Source: Nostoc linckia NIES-25
GTDB lineage: Bacteria > Cyanobacteriota > Cyanobacteriia > Cyanobacteriales > Nostocaceae
Reading direction: 5' to 3'
Assembly (NCBI RefSeq): GCF_002368035.1
Contig: NZ_AP018222.1
Location: 4,581,534 to 4,645,533, forward strand
Length of the DNA stretch: 64,000 nt
The translations under genes and the position numbers were made by a program. Shown in pieces: positions 27,161 to 36,087 of this stretch. Each line of letters begins with the position of its first letter. Position 1 is the stretch's first letter. Below the pieces are notes generated by a model that did not search any database, was not told the origin of the DNA, and saw only the letters and a list, made by a program, of their open reading frames with translations.

Positions 27161-27526
27161 ATGATCTCATCAGAAGTTAACACAAAATCCAGCGATAAAA
27201 GCCTTGAGGCAATGCGGCATTTTTCTGAACAATACGCCAAGCGTACTGGAACATACTTCTGTTCTGAACCTTCAGTCACCGCAGTAGTGATTGAAGGACT
27301 AGCCAAACATAAAGACGAGCTGGGTGCGCCTTTATGTCCCTGTCGCCACTACGAAGATAAAGAAGCTGAAGTTCACGCCACATATTGGAACTGTCCCTGC
27401 GTACCAATGAGAGAACGCAAAGAATGTCACTGCATGTTATTCCTCACCCCTGAAAATGAGTTTGCTGGAGACAAACAAGAAATTTCTTTGGAAACAATTA
27501 AAGAAGTGCGAGACAGCATGGGATGA
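27161..27526 (+). CDS. ftrC: ferredoxin-thioredoxin reductase, catalytic chain
   Basis: This 121-residue beta chain of ferredoxin:thioredoxin reductase relays electrons from photosynthetic ferredoxin to thioredoxin, so light controls enzyme thiols. The conserved cysteines are all visible: one in TYFCSEPS, then LCPCRHYED, WNCPCVPM and ECHCMLF, which build the redox disulfide next to a [4Fe-4S] cluster. Length fits the family. Its stop overlaps the next gene's start (ATGA), so the two are translationally coupled. The variable chain gene ftrV is not in the window. Confidence 0.96.
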   Translation: MISSEVNTKSSDKSLEAMRHFSEQYAKRTGTYFCSEPSVTAVVIEGLAKHKDELGAPLCPCRHYEDKEAEVHATYWNCPCVPMRERKECHCMLFLTPENEFAGDKQEISLETIKEVRDSMG

Positions 27527-27915
27527 GCGAAACCATGCCCCAAGAGTTTTGGCAAGGCATAGAACAATTCAATTCTGGTCAGTTTTACGCCTGCCATGAC
27601 ACTTTAGAGGCCCTATGGATTGAAGCCAGCGAACCAGAAAAAAGCTTTTATCAAGGCATTCTGCAAATTGCTGTAGCACTATATCATCTAGAAAATCGTA
27701 ACTGGCGAGGTGCGGTAATTCTGCTGGGAGAAGGCAGCAATCGCCTGCGGCATTACCCATCTAGTTACGGTGGTATTGATATAGATGAGCTATTGAGTCA
27801 AAGCATAGCATTGTTGAAGACATTGCAACAAATAGGAGCAGATAAAATTAATGCTGGTGACTTGGGTGAAAATCAAGCCCTATCTTTACCGAGAATTGTG
27901 TTAGTTAGCGATTGA
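27523..27915 (+). CDS. DUF309 family protein
   Basis: This 130-residue protein shares a 4-bp overlap with ftrC. It has the DUF309 hallmark GQFYACHDTLEALWIE (His and Glu near residues 21-30) and the helical GILQIAVALYHLENRNWRGA. The conserved acidic and His residues hint at a metal-binding helical bundle. Function is unknown; the coupling to ftrC suggests co-expression, but no functional tie is known to me. Its end is followed by an IR element at 28002. Confidence 0.85.
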   Translation: MSETMPQEFWQGIEQFNSGQFYACHDTLEALWIEASEPEKSFYQGILQIAVALYHLENRNWRGAVILLGEGSNRLRHYPSSYGGIDIDELLSQSIALLKTLQQIGADKINAGDLGENQALSLPRIVLVSD

Positions 27916-28001
27916 TTGAGTTTAAGCAGGTGAAGAAAGACAAGGAAGATAGGGAGAAAAAATTACTTTCTTGTCTTCCTTGTTTTTCTTTTGTTCTTAT
28001 T

Positions 28002-28140
28002 GTAGTGGCGTGGCAAGCTTAAAATGGTGCATAAAATTTAGCTTTTGTGGGGGGTGGCTCGGAAAGCCCGCCCGGACGGGTGAGGACACCCATCCCACAA
28101 TAAAATTTATTGCAACATTTTAGTCTTGCCACGCCACTAC
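28002..28140. mobile_element. 139-bp MITE-like element with 16-bp inverted ends
   Basis: The perfect ends GTAGTGGCGTGGCAAG and CTTGCCACGCCACTAC continue into imperfect pairing for about 30 bp. No ORF is inside. On the minus strand its right end gives the stop codon TAG to the degraded histidine kinase beside it. A truncated relative lies at 62902-62961. Confidence 0.85.
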
Positions 28141-28964
28141 TGAATATTAACTACAGGTAACTCAACAGTCACAGTAGTTCCTGTTAACAGTTCAGAAGAG
28201 ATTAATAGCTCCCCATTATGAGCATTGACTATGCGTTTGGTAATAGCAAGCCCTAGTCCAGTGCCACAAGGTTTTGTAGAGAAAAATGGCGTAGCAAGCT
28301 TAGCGATAACTTATGGTGGAATTGGTTCGCCACTATTTTGGACATTAATACAGACTTTATCTGCCTGGGATAAGTTTACCGTCCACTTAATAATATCTCC
28401 TGATGCTACTGCCTCACAAGCATTACGAAGAATGTTAATAAATACTTGTTTAAGTTTGTCTTTATCTCACAAAATTTTTATCCTAGACGATGCTGGAATA
28501 AATTCAATTTGTCGTTCCACAGCTTCTGGCATTTCATGTATGGATAAAACTAACTCACCAATGAATTCATTTACGTCCAATTCATAAAGTTGCAAAACTT
28601 TGGGTTTAGCATAAAGTAAAATTTCGCTCAATAGACGTTCTAAACGACTAGCTTCGCTCAGTGCTAATGCTAATCTTTCTTGAGCAGGCTCAGTCAGAAT
28701 AGTTTTTCGGAAATACTTTAGTCCCATGAGCATTGTAGTCAAGGGATTACGAATTTCATGGACAATAATAGCAGCAAATTCACCAATAGCTGCCAGTCGT
28801 TCTTGTTCTACTAGTTTGGTTTGGGCTGCTCGTAATTCTGCTGTGCGTTTTTCTACTTCAGCCTCCAAAATATGATTAAATTGACACTGTTGCTGATAGA
28901 GATGATAGTGGTCGATCGCGGTAGCTGCTCGTTCTTGATGAGGTACAGATAATCGTAGGGGCAC
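28141..28964 (-). pseudogene. degraded histidine kinase
   Basis: Reading the minus strand from about 28964 gives a dimerisation helix (LEAEVEKRTAELRAAQTKL), the H-box IVHEIRNPLTTMLMGL, an N-box (QVFINILRNACEAV) and GTGLGLAITKRIV. The frame is interrupted by TGA at 28467-28469 and TAA near 28313, both explained by single base changes, with no shift of frame. The N-terminal sensor part is missing, because the reading runs into a palindromic repeat (28956-28981). The final stop is supplied by the MITE at 28002-28140. The ORF 28467-28964 (165 residues) remains open but lacks the ATP-binding half. It is probably dead; a regulatory fragment cannot be excluded. Confidence 0.85.
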
Positions 28965-28981
28965 AATATATTGTGCCCCTA
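28956..28981. repeat. palindrome TAGGGGCACAAT..., perfect
   Basis: The palindrome, arms TAGGGGCACAAT and centre AT, lies at the truncated 5' end of the dead kinase. It is related to those at 4165, 34448 and 62612. Confidence 0.85.
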
Positions 28982-29070
28982 ACCGCGTACTTCATTTAAC
29001 CGAAATACGCTGTAAATGATGTGATTAGCACTACAGTAGAACAATACCAAGGCTAGAATTGAAAACCACA

Positions 29071-29101
29071 GAACCCCGACTTTTCAAAAAAGTCGGGGTT
29101 C
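29071..29101. terminator. strong hairpin, possible bidirectional terminator
   Basis: Stem GAACCCCGACTT / AAGTCGGGGTTC flanks an AT loop (29071-29101). It sits downstream of the minus-strand secreted-protein gene (stop at 29146) and upstream of the dead kinase. The plus-strand run CTTGTTAATAAATAATTTAA is AT-rich but without a clean T-run. The arms resemble the ATCCCCGACTT end of the element at 16549. Confidence 0.6.
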
Positions 29102-29145
29102 TTGTTAATAAATAATTTAATTTTTGCAGGCGATCGCTTCTTAAC

Positions 29146-29508
29146 TTACTTCACTTCATTGGGATCGAATTTTGCCACTTTCCCTTTTTTAATGGCGACA
29201 ATTACATCATAAGTTGAACAGTAAGAAAATGTAACATCATTAGCTTTGTTATAAAGATTAACTACATGACCTGCTCCACCTGGTTGGATACCAATTGGCT
29301 CCAGATCGCCGAAGAAGAAACGACGAAGTTGGTCGCCACTACCAATTTGACCTTTACTTTTAGTAAGCAAGTCTAGTTTTTGTGAGACAGAGAATTCTTC
29401 AGCTGCTGATGCTTGAACTAATGAAGGATTAATCGCCTTGAGTGGCGCATCCCAAACTGTGAAAAAACCAACCAAAGCTACACTTGTGAGTAGTGGCGCA
29501 AGTTTCAT
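29146..29508 (-). CDS. small secreted protein of unknown function
   Basis: This 120-residue protein has a signal-peptide-like N-terminus (hydrophobic MKLAPLLTSVALVGFFTVW with a probable cleavage after ASA near residue 35). The mature part is rich in Gly, Lys and aromatic residues and includes GQIGSGDQLRRFFFGDLEPIG. I recognise no domain. It may be periplasmic. It is flanked by the hairpin at 29071 and by a long AT-rich region upstream. No operon partner. Confidence 0.7.
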   Translation of the reverse strand: MKLAPLLTSVALVGFFTVWDAPLKAINPSLVQASAAEEFSVSQKLDLLTKSKGQIGSGDQLRRFFFGDLEPIGIQPGGAGHVVNLYNKANDVTFSYCSTYDVIVAIKKGKVAKFDPNEVK

Positions 29509-29764
29509 TTGTTACTCCTGAAGTCTCATTTATCCCGAACAACCACAGCATCGCAGTTGGCACTGAAGCAGAACTGAAACTAAAGTAGTAGTTTCATGAA
29601 TTTCTTACTAAAGAAAACTTAGTCAATTCTCAGCATTTTTTCAGGGAATAATGGTCGCTATAAGTCACAGGTTAATTTAAGTATTTTTTCAGCAAAACCT
29701 CATTTTTAACTTGAATAAAGCAAATTAATATAATTAACAATGCCTCGATCGCGGTGATGTTATT

Positions 29765-30826
29765 GTGACTAGACCCAAAAGACCACCTCGCCTCATCCCT
29801 AAAACAATTTCCGGACAAACATATCTTTGGCTAGCAATGCTAATTTTTGGAGCATCTAGCGCAGTCACCCGCAAGCTTACAGAAATTGGTGCCCAACATT
29901 TTATCGGGGGTCGTAATCCGATTTCTTTGTGTAATGTTTTGTTCGTAGGCAACCTGTGTGCCTTGATACTTCTAATTCTAATTTATGGGCGACAGTGGAA
30001 CAAAACGACTTTGAAGCAGCTTTCTAAGAAGGATTGGGTCAGTCTAACAGCAGTAGCTACTCTATCAGGAGCGCTTGCCCCTGGCTTAATTTTTCAAGCA
30101 CTGGCACTGACAGGGGTAAATAATATTATCTTAGTTGGACGCTTGGAACCACCGTTAACTCTGGTTTTATCGATTTGGTTATTGAGCGAACGAGTACATC
30201 TTTGGGAAATTGCAGGAGCGATCGCCGCTTTTGTTGGCGTTATCCTAACTATTATTCTCCAACCCCCACAAGAAGCGATGATGAATATGGGAGGTTTGAG
30301 TTTAGGCATAGGAGAACTTTTGGCAGTAGCAGGATCGGTAGCTGTATCCGCTTCTACGATTATTGGCAAGAAATATCTTTCGCAGGTTCCTTTGGGAATC
30401 TATAGTATCTTTCGGACTGCACTAGGAACTGTAATCTTTTTCTTTCTTGCTTTAATACTTTATGGCAGAAATCATTTTGCTGATGTACTCTCGCCATTTC
30501 TTTGGCAGTGGATGTTTCTATATGGTGGATTGATTGTAGTACTGGGTCAGTCATTCTGGATCAAAGGCCTAAAAACTTCCACCGTATCTATGGCTTCCTT
30601 AATTGGCTCATTTAGCCCAATTGCAGGCATCATAGCAGCCTATCTAATTTTAAGTGAAGTACCTACCTTAGCTCAATATATTGGCGGTAGCTTGATTTTA
30701 TTAGGCATAGCCCTGAGCCAGCTGGGCATTAGGCGTAAGACTCATAGCAAACTTGCCTCCGCCAAAGTCAATTCCATGCAAACACAACAACAGGTAGAAA
30801 CTAATATGGGGTTTAAAGGAATTTAA
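29765..30826 (+). CDS. DMT superfamily transporter (EamA type)
   Basis: The protein (353 residues) has about ten hydrophobic helices in two similar EamA repeats, from TYLWLAMLIFGASSAVTRKL to GIALSQLGI. The boundary between the repeats is near residue 180. Such permeases export amino acids, metabolites or sugars; the substrate is unknown. The start is GTG at 29765, directly after a region with no ATG in frame. The C-terminal 35 residues are hydrophilic and perhaps cytoplasmic. It ends just before a purine-rich repeat region. Confidence 0.85.
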   Translation: MTRPKRPPRLIPKTISGQTYLWLAMLIFGASSAVTRKLTEIGAQHFIGGRNPISLCNVLFVGNLCALILLILIYGRQWNKTTLKQLSKKDWVSLTAVATLSGALAPGLIFQALALTGVNNIILVGRLEPPLTLVLSIWLLSERVHLWEIAGAIAAFVGVILTIILQPPQEAMMNMGGLSLGIGELLAVAGSVAVSASTIIGKKYLSQVPLGIYSIFRTALGTVIFFFLALILYGRNHFADVLSPFLWQWMFLYGGLIVVLGQSFWIKGLKTSTVSMASLIGSFSPIAGIIAAYLILSEVPTLAQYIGGSLILLGIALSQLGIRRKTHSKLASAKVNSMQTQQQVETNMGFKGI

Positions 30827-30835
30827 GGGTATGGG

Positions 30836-30970
30836 GAAGAGGATGGGGGGATAAGGAGATAGGGGGATGGGGGGAAAGAAGAATTACTTTCTCCCCGATC
30901 TCACCACCTTTCCACCTTTCCACCTTTCCATCCCCCCATCCCCCCATCTCCCCATCTCCCCATCTCTCCA
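30836..30970. repeat. purine-rich then pyrimidine-rich repeat tract
   Basis: A run of GGGGGAT/AGGGGGATGG-type units (30836-30878) is followed by ACCTTTCC and CCCCCATCTC units (30905-30968). The two tracts are partly complementary and could fold into a large hairpin between the EamA gene and the DUF2996 gene. Confidence 0.75.
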
Positions 30971-31067
30971 TTCTTCACAGTTGCACTAGTATGTCAAAAT
31001 GAAAATACCCGATATCTCAAGGTGAGCGATCGCTCAATCAAGCAAGATTAAAGGATTGACCTGAGTA

Positions 31068-31724
31068 ATGGCAGAAGAACCCAATCACAATGAAGCGGGA
31101 GAGGTAGCTCCCAGCACTGTTGACAAGCAGGCTCCCAGTGTCGCCGAAGAAAATGCTCCTAGTACAGATTCACCCGAAGCGACAGACATCCCTACTGCCA
31201 ACGCGCCAGATCCTAAAGCCGCAAACCCCGAAGATAACCCTAATGCTGCTAAACCTGCTGCGGCATCACCGAAGCGAGAAAAACCCGCCGCCGCCGCAGG
31301 AGAAGAAAAACCAGCCGCCGCAGCTAAAGCCGCTAAGAAGGAAAAAGCCCCAGCTGTTGAAGATAAACCATTTGTAGAGTTTATTGAGCAAGACTACTTG
31401 CCAGCTTTACAAAAAGCGATCGCTCAGCAAGGCGTACAAGATTTCAAAGTGACTTTTGCTAAGCAAAAAGTTCCAATCAAGGGCTTTGAATCCGCTGAAG
31501 AATCTTGGCAAATTATCGGCAGTTTGCAAAACGGTCTGTACAATTTTAATTTGTATTTTCCTGAAGAAGATATTCAAGGGAAAAAGGGTTTTTCTTGTAA
31601 TGAAGGCAAAAAACCCAGTACTCTTGAATCATTCTTAATTGATGAGCGCAAAACTACATTAGACCTATTGGTATATGGCCTAGTGCAGCGTTTAAACGGT
31701 CAAAAGTGGCTAGGTAGGAATTAG
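31068..31724 (+). CDS. DUF2996 protein with Ala/Pro-rich leader
   Basis: This is a 218-residue protein. The first 95 residues are low complexity (Ala, Pro, Glu, Lys), probably disordered. The C-terminal 120 residues match DUF2996, a family confined to cyanobacteria and plants (FVEFIEQDYLPALQKAI at the start; GKKPSTLESFLIDERK and RLNGQKWLGRN at the end). The function of DUF2996 is not established. The stop is inside the heptamer repeat TTAGTCA at 31722. It faces a convergent TM2-domain gene. Confidence 0.85.
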   Translation: MAEEPNHNEAGEVAPSTVDKQAPSVAEENAPSTDSPEATDIPTANAPDPKAANPEDNPNAAKPAAASPKREKPAAAAGEEKPAAAAKAAKKEKAPAVEDKPFVEFIEQDYLPALQKAIAQQGVQDFKVTFAKQKVPIKGFESAEESWQIIGSLQNGLYNFNLYFPEEDIQGKKGFSCNEGKKPSTLESFLIDERKTTLDLLVYGLVQRLNGQKWLGRN

Positions 31725-31753
31725 TCATTAGTCATTAGTCATTAGTCATTAGC
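31722..31753. repeat. TTAGTCA heptamer repeats
   Basis: About four and a half copies lie across the DUF2996 stop codon. They are the same unit, on the same strand, as at 7943-7976. Confidence 0.85.
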
Positions 31754-31785
31754 ATTTCAGACAAATGACTAATGACAAAGAACAA

Positions 31786-32283
31786 TTAAAGTTCGTGGAA
31801 ATGATAGGTAACGGCTCCAGTAATGGGGTCGTTATCAATTTTTACATAACCTGATTTATACATTTCTTTGAGAACTTTTTCTACTTCAGCGAAGCTAGCT
31901 CCCGTGGCTTTTACCCCTTGGGTGACAGTAAGACTACCACCCCTACTTTCCGCCACTTCAATGAGTTTAATCATCAGTTGATTGCCAGTTGGGGGGTGAA
32001 CTTGAGTAGCGATCGCTGTAGGCTGATTTAAAGGTACACCAAATGGGGATACACCTGCTTTTAGTCTTAGGTTGCTCTCGTATTCGTCAACCATACTAGG
32101 GACGAGAAGCAAATCCACAGCCTGCCCAATGTAAAATAAACCAAAAGTACACAGCCATAACAATCCCGTCCCGATCTTGCCATTGTATAAGCGGTGTAGT
32201 CCCCCTAAGCCAAAAAATCCGACTCCACACAAGATGTAAGAAACAAGAAGTCGGTCTTTATGCTGATTATTTTCAGGATTCAT
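31786..32283 (-). CDS. TM2 domain protein
   Basis: This 165-residue protein has two hydrophobic helices in the TM2 pattern (LVSYILCGVGFFGLGGLHRLYNG, here broken by YNGKIGTGLLW, then LFYIGQAVDLLLVPSMV). A C-terminal winged-helix-like segment follows (LTVTQGVKATGASFAEVEKVLKEM, then YVKIDND). TM2 proteins are membrane proteins of uncertain role. A hairpin with arms CATACTGTT lies 50 bp upstream of its start (32333-32359) and might be an operator. Confidence 0.85.
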   Translation of the reverse strand: MNPENNQHKDRLLVSYILCGVGFFGLGGLHRLYNGKIGTGLLWLCTFGLFYIGQAVDLLLVPSMVDEYESNLRLKAGVSPFGVPLNQPTAIATQVHPPTGNQLMIKLIEVAESRGGSLTVTQGVKATGASFAEVEKVLKEMYKSGYVKIDNDPITGAVTYHFHEL

Positions 32284-33175
32284 CTTGTTGTTAACCCTTT
32301 GGATTTGCTCTTGTTGTCTAAAATGGGTGTCTCATACTGTTTTATTGGAGAACAGTATGGATAGCTAAGTTAATATCTTGCACCAGTTATTTGATGAGAA
32401 TTTTTCTAGTTTGGCACTGCTGAGTATCTGCTAAAACCCCGATCTTTATGTTATGAAAAGTGCCTTGTCTGCAATTATTAATAATGGTGCGAGCTACGGA
32501 GTAAAGTCATTAGAAGTATTTACTAATCGTGCCAGTCATGGATTATTATTTTCAAGATGAGCAACTTATTGATAAGGCCGCTTTATTTATTGTAGTCAGA
32601 ACGACAGAAAATGACTGCGATCGTACTAACTAACTCCAATCGTGCCACTTGTTTGCAGTCGAGGAGCCGAACGCCAAAGCACTAGCTGGACTATACGTAG
32701 AAAATCCACCTCCATAGGTTTTAAATTGCTTGACTTTGCAGAGCCAAAAAGAGTTTGTGTGCGGTATTAACGGCAATTTCTAATCTGGAGACTAGTAGTT
32801 CGCCAAGTTCATTTGGCAGGGTAAAGGGTAAAGGGGAAAGGGGAAAGGGGAAAGGGGAAAGGTTTTAAATCCCTTACCCTTTACCCCTTTCCCTTTCCCC
32901 AGCCCTCACAAGCGCATTTTTGGGTCAGCAGACCACTAGGTGGAATATCTCAGGTTGCCGATGTTAATTTGACTACCAATTGCCCATTGTCGATTCCGCA
33001 AAAGTGGAATTATTGTTGCAACTCTTAATGTTTTGCTTACTTGTTTGTCGCCCGCGCCTTGGTAGACTGAACTTTATACAAATGAATTATTTGTCGGCTG
33101 TTGAGCGTTACCAGAGCATTATCTTTGCCTTTCTGGTGTACTCAAGATAATAAAGACACTCATTGCAATCGAGAC
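32284..33175. other. long intergenic region with AAAGGGG repeat hairpin
   Basis: This 892-bp region lies between the TM2 gene and acsF. It has a hairpin near 32333-32359, and at 32818-32901 AAAGGGG/TAAAGGG heptamers followed by their complement (TTACCC, CCCTTTCCC), forming a long inverted tract. No ORF of protein-like quality is present. The acsF promoter should lie in its last 300 bp; a slow search found no clear -35/-10 pair. Confidence 0.5.
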
Positions 33176-34252
33176 ATGGTAGATTCCCTCAAAAAACCAG
33201 GCTTTGAAGAAATACGGCCAGGAATTAAAGTTCCCGCGAAAGAAACCCTGTTAACACCTCGGTTTTATACCACCGATTTTGATGAAATGGCGCGGATGGA
33301 TATTTCCGTCAACGAAGACGAATTAATAGCCATTCTCGAAGAATTTCGCGCTGACTACAACCGCCATCACTTTGTTCGGGATGCCGAGTTTGAACAATCC
33401 TGGGATCATATTGATGGAGACACTCGTCGGTTGTTTGTTGAATTTCTAGAACGTTCCTGTACAGCAGAGTTTTCCGGATTTTTGCTGTATAAAGAACTCG
33501 GCCGTCGCTTGAAAGACAAAAGCCCCGTCTTGGCAGAGTGCTTTAACCTGATGTCACGGGATGAAGCACGTCACGCTGGCTTTTTGAATAAAGCTATGTC
33601 GGACTTTAATCTGTCCCTAGATTTAGGGTTTTTGACTAAGAGCCGCGATTATACCTTCTTTAAGCCAAAATTTATCTTCTACGCTACTTATCTTTCTGAA
33701 AAGATTGGTTATTGGCGCTATATCACCATTTATCGTCATTTAGAAACACATCCCGAAGACCGGATTTATCCGATTTTCCGGTTCTTTGAAAACTGGTGTC
33801 AAGATGAAAACCGTCACGGTGATTTCTTTGATGCCATAATGAAATCCCAACCGCAAATGCTCAATGATTGGAAGGCACGGCTTTGGAGTCGCTTCTTCTT
33901 GTTGTCGGTATTTGCAACAATGTATCTCAATGACATCCAACGCAAGGATTTTTATGCCACCCTTGGACTGGATGCGCGAGAATACGACATCCATGTAATT
34001 AAAAAGACCAACGAAACCGCAGGTAGAGTATTCCCGCTGATGCTGGATGTAGAAAATCCAGAGTTCTATGAACGGTTAGATGTTTGTGTGAACAATAACG
34101 AGAAGCTGAGTGCGATCGCTAACTCCAATACTCCCAAATTCCTGCAATTCTTCCAAAAACTGCCAATTCTCGTCTCCACTGGCTGGCAGTTGTTACGGCT
34201 GTACTGGATGAAACCCATTGATGCTGCTTCTGCTCAAGGCGTAGTTCGTTAA
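33176..34252 (+). CDS. acsF: Mg-protoporphyrin IX monomethyl ester oxidative cyclase (aerobic)
   Basis: This di-iron enzyme (358 residues) forms the fifth ring of chlorophyll using oxygen. Carboxylate and histidine ligands are visible in LMSRDEARHAGFL and NWCQDENRHGDFF. The entire family length is present, from MVDSLKKPGFEEIRPGIKVP to the C-terminal helical region. The start is the ATG at 33176; the longer frame from 33101 gives residues foreign to the family. It is monocistronic, with a strong terminator at 34278. Oxygen- or light-dependent control is usual for the family, but no site was identified here. Confidence 0.96.
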   Translation: MVDSLKKPGFEEIRPGIKVPAKETLLTPRFYTTDFDEMARMDISVNEDELIAILEEFRADYNRHHFVRDAEFEQSWDHIDGDTRRLFVEFLERSCTAEFSGFLLYKELGRRLKDKSPVLAECFNLMSRDEARHAGFLNKAMSDFNLSLDLGFLTKSRDYTFFKPKFIFYATYLSEKIGYWRYITIYRHLETHPEDRIYPIFRFFENWCQDENRHGDFFDAIMKSQPQMLNDWKARLWSRFFLLSVFATMYLNDIQRKDFYATLGLDAREYDIHVIKKTNETAGRVFPLMLDVENPEFYERLDVCVNNNEKLSAIANSNTPKFLQFFQKLPILVSTGWQLLRLYWMKPIDAASAQGVVR

Positions 34253-34277
34253 GTCATCAAAGTTTTGCGAAAGCTTT

Positions 34278-34311
34278 AGTGGTTCTGTTGATTGCAGAAC
34301 CACTTTTTTTA
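34278..34311 (+). terminator. intrinsic terminator after acsF
   Basis: Arms AGTGGTTCTG and CAGAACCACT are followed by seven T residues (34304-34310), a textbook rho-independent terminator 26 bp after the acsF stop. Confidence 0.93.
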
Positions 34312-34447
34312 TTCTTGCCTGTTTGCAGCTAATCATTCGCCTCAGTTTACAAGGGATTAGTGTTGCGATCGCTCTTTTGCTAGGAAGCAAAAATTAAATC
34401 TGATTTTGCAGTAAATACAGCGTTTTTCAGGTAAATGAAGTACACAG

Positions 34448-34475
34448 GTAGGGGCGCACAGCTGTGCGCCCCTAC
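34448..34475. repeat. 28-bp perfect palindrome, second copy
   Basis: Identical in sequence to the one overlapping the hpnA stop (4165-4192). It lies 43 bp after the stop of the HsdR-like gene (minus strand). Confidence 0.9.
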
Positions 34476-34518
34476 TATGATCTGTACCTCACCAACTTGC
34501 AATCTGCTGTATTTTGAG

Positions 34519-35730
34519 TTACGCTGACTTTTCCATCCTGATTAGATTTGTTGTAAATACTTGATGCTTAGCTGCTTCTGCTTCGTAACATCTAAGAATC
34601 AGTGATGTAAGCTTATCAAAATCATTGACTGACGAAATAATTACTTTTGATGCTGCATCTCCCAGTGAGGCTGTTACTTCTTGTACTTCAAAATTTGAAG
34701 CTAGAGATTTCACTTCATCTACACTTAACCGAGTAATAAAACTTTTTTTCTGCGAAGACAAATACAATCGCAGAAACCACCAGGTAGTTTTGCCAAGATT
34801 GATGCCAAAGTACGAAGCAGTATCCTTGTACTTAAGTTCAAAACTATAACTCTTTGAAGTTTGCGTAATTGCTTTAATTTTGTCAAATGCTTCGATTTCT
34901 TCAGCTGTTGTTACTATCCTTGATTCTTGAGGATCTTGGGGTTGTTCCTCTTCTTCAATTTCTGGTTCTACTTCAACTTTGACAGGTTGAGACATTTCTC
35001 GGCTAAGTGAGCTTGTCATTAAGTCTAGTAAACTTCCCTGAATCGACTTTTTAACAATCGGCTTGAACTTATCAATCACTTTAGTATTAATATTACCTGG
35101 AAATTCAAATTTGGGATCAGAAGCACGAAGCTCAGACACCAAAAAATGAATAAATTTTTCAGAAGGAGAGCGCAGAATATTCCCTACAAGCTGAGTCATG
35201 CCTTTTACATATATGATTTCCTCTGCATGGTTAGTAATAGCTGCCACATCAAAACTATCGCGGTGGAAGACTTTAAGGTTATCAATATCTTTGGAATCAT
35301 ATTCTAGGATATTAAAAGTAAAAAATGGCTCTTTGTCCATGACATTTTTATCACGCAGATCGGTGAAAAAACGGTACTCGATTCCATTAGTGACTACAGC
35401 TACTTTTGTTGTTACAAGAGCATTAAAATATTTTCTTAACTGTCCATCGTGTGCTTCAGCTTTTTGACCACGAGCTTTTGCTTCTACGAGCATAACTATA
35501 TTATTGTTAATAGCTAAGGCGTAATCTACCTTTTCAAACTGTCCTGCTCTTCTAGTAGCAAAATCAGCTACATATTCCGGCTTGACTTCACTAGGGTCAT
35601 AGATGTCGTAGCCAATAGCACTCAAAAAAGGAATAATTAGTGCCATCTTAGTAGCTTCTTCGCCAACAACTTGGTCAGCTCGCTTACGCACTTGTTCAGA
35701 CACCTTAGCAATATCTTCAGTGAATCCCAT
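34519..35730 (-). CDS. orphan type I restriction endonuclease N-terminal-like protein
   Basis: This 403-residue protein has an HsdR_N-type domain in the first 200 residues. PD-(D/E)XK-like elements are VDYALAINN and IVMLVEAKARG (Asp near residue 68, Glu and Lys near 84-86), followed by VAVVTNGIEYRFFTDL. The second half is helical, with an acidic Glu-rich linker (EVEPEIEEEEQPQ). No SF2 helicase domain, methylase or specificity gene is nearby. Such orphan nuclease-domain proteins are common in cyanobacteria; activity and target are unknown. It is monocistronic. Confidence 0.78.
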   Translation of the reverse strand: MGFTEDIAKVSEQVRKRADQVVGEEATKMALIIPFLSAIGYDIYDPSEVKPEYVADFATRRAGQFEKVDYALAINNNIVMLVEAKARGQKAEAHDGQLRKYFNALVTTKVAVVTNGIEYRFFTDLRDKNVMDKEPFFTFNILEYDSKDIDNLKVFHRDSFDVAAITNHAEEIIYVKGMTQLVGNILRSPSEKFIHFLVSELRASDPKFEFPGNINTKVIDKFKPIVKKSIQGSLLDLMTSSLSREMSQPVKVEVEPEIEEEEQPQDPQESRIVTTAEEIEAFDKIKAITQTSKSYSFELKYKDTASYFGINLGKTTWWFLRLYLSSQKKSFITRLSVDEVKSLASNFEVQEVTASLGDAASKVIISSVNDFDKLTSLILRCYEAEAAKHQVFTTNLIRMEKSA

Positions 35731-36087
35731 CTTGTTTGCTCCTGGTAGATTAGTGAGTATTGATACAATTTTTTTCGTAAAGTGCGAGCGATTCTAAGGC
35801 TATGTAGTACATTTGAATTAAAATGTTAGCGCGATCGCCTTCCTTGTCACTCCATAAATAAAAGTGTTCCCAAACAAGTACTACTCTGTAACACTTATGA
35901 CTTGCTCACAAGTGTAATAGCAACAGTATTTGCCATTGCTACTGAGATTTTGCTGATTTAATAGCTTTTTGCCTGCCTCTGCTTCAGTTTTCTGTCCAAA
36001 GGCAACGGTAGCAGCATAATGCGCTACCTAAAACGATTATTAGTTTAGAAACCTAACGCGTATCCGAACTTGCTGCTGCCACCCGTT
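35731..36087. other. intergenic region, no gene seen
   Basis: The 357-bp gap between two minus-strand genes contains one GCGATCGC site. No RNA, hairpin or ORF of interest was recognised. Confidence 0.4.

Noticed and set aside
28225..28587. 120-residue plus-strand ORF across the dead kinase
   Set aside because: It is antisense to the ATP-binding half of the degraded kinase; the minus-strand reading shows family motifs.
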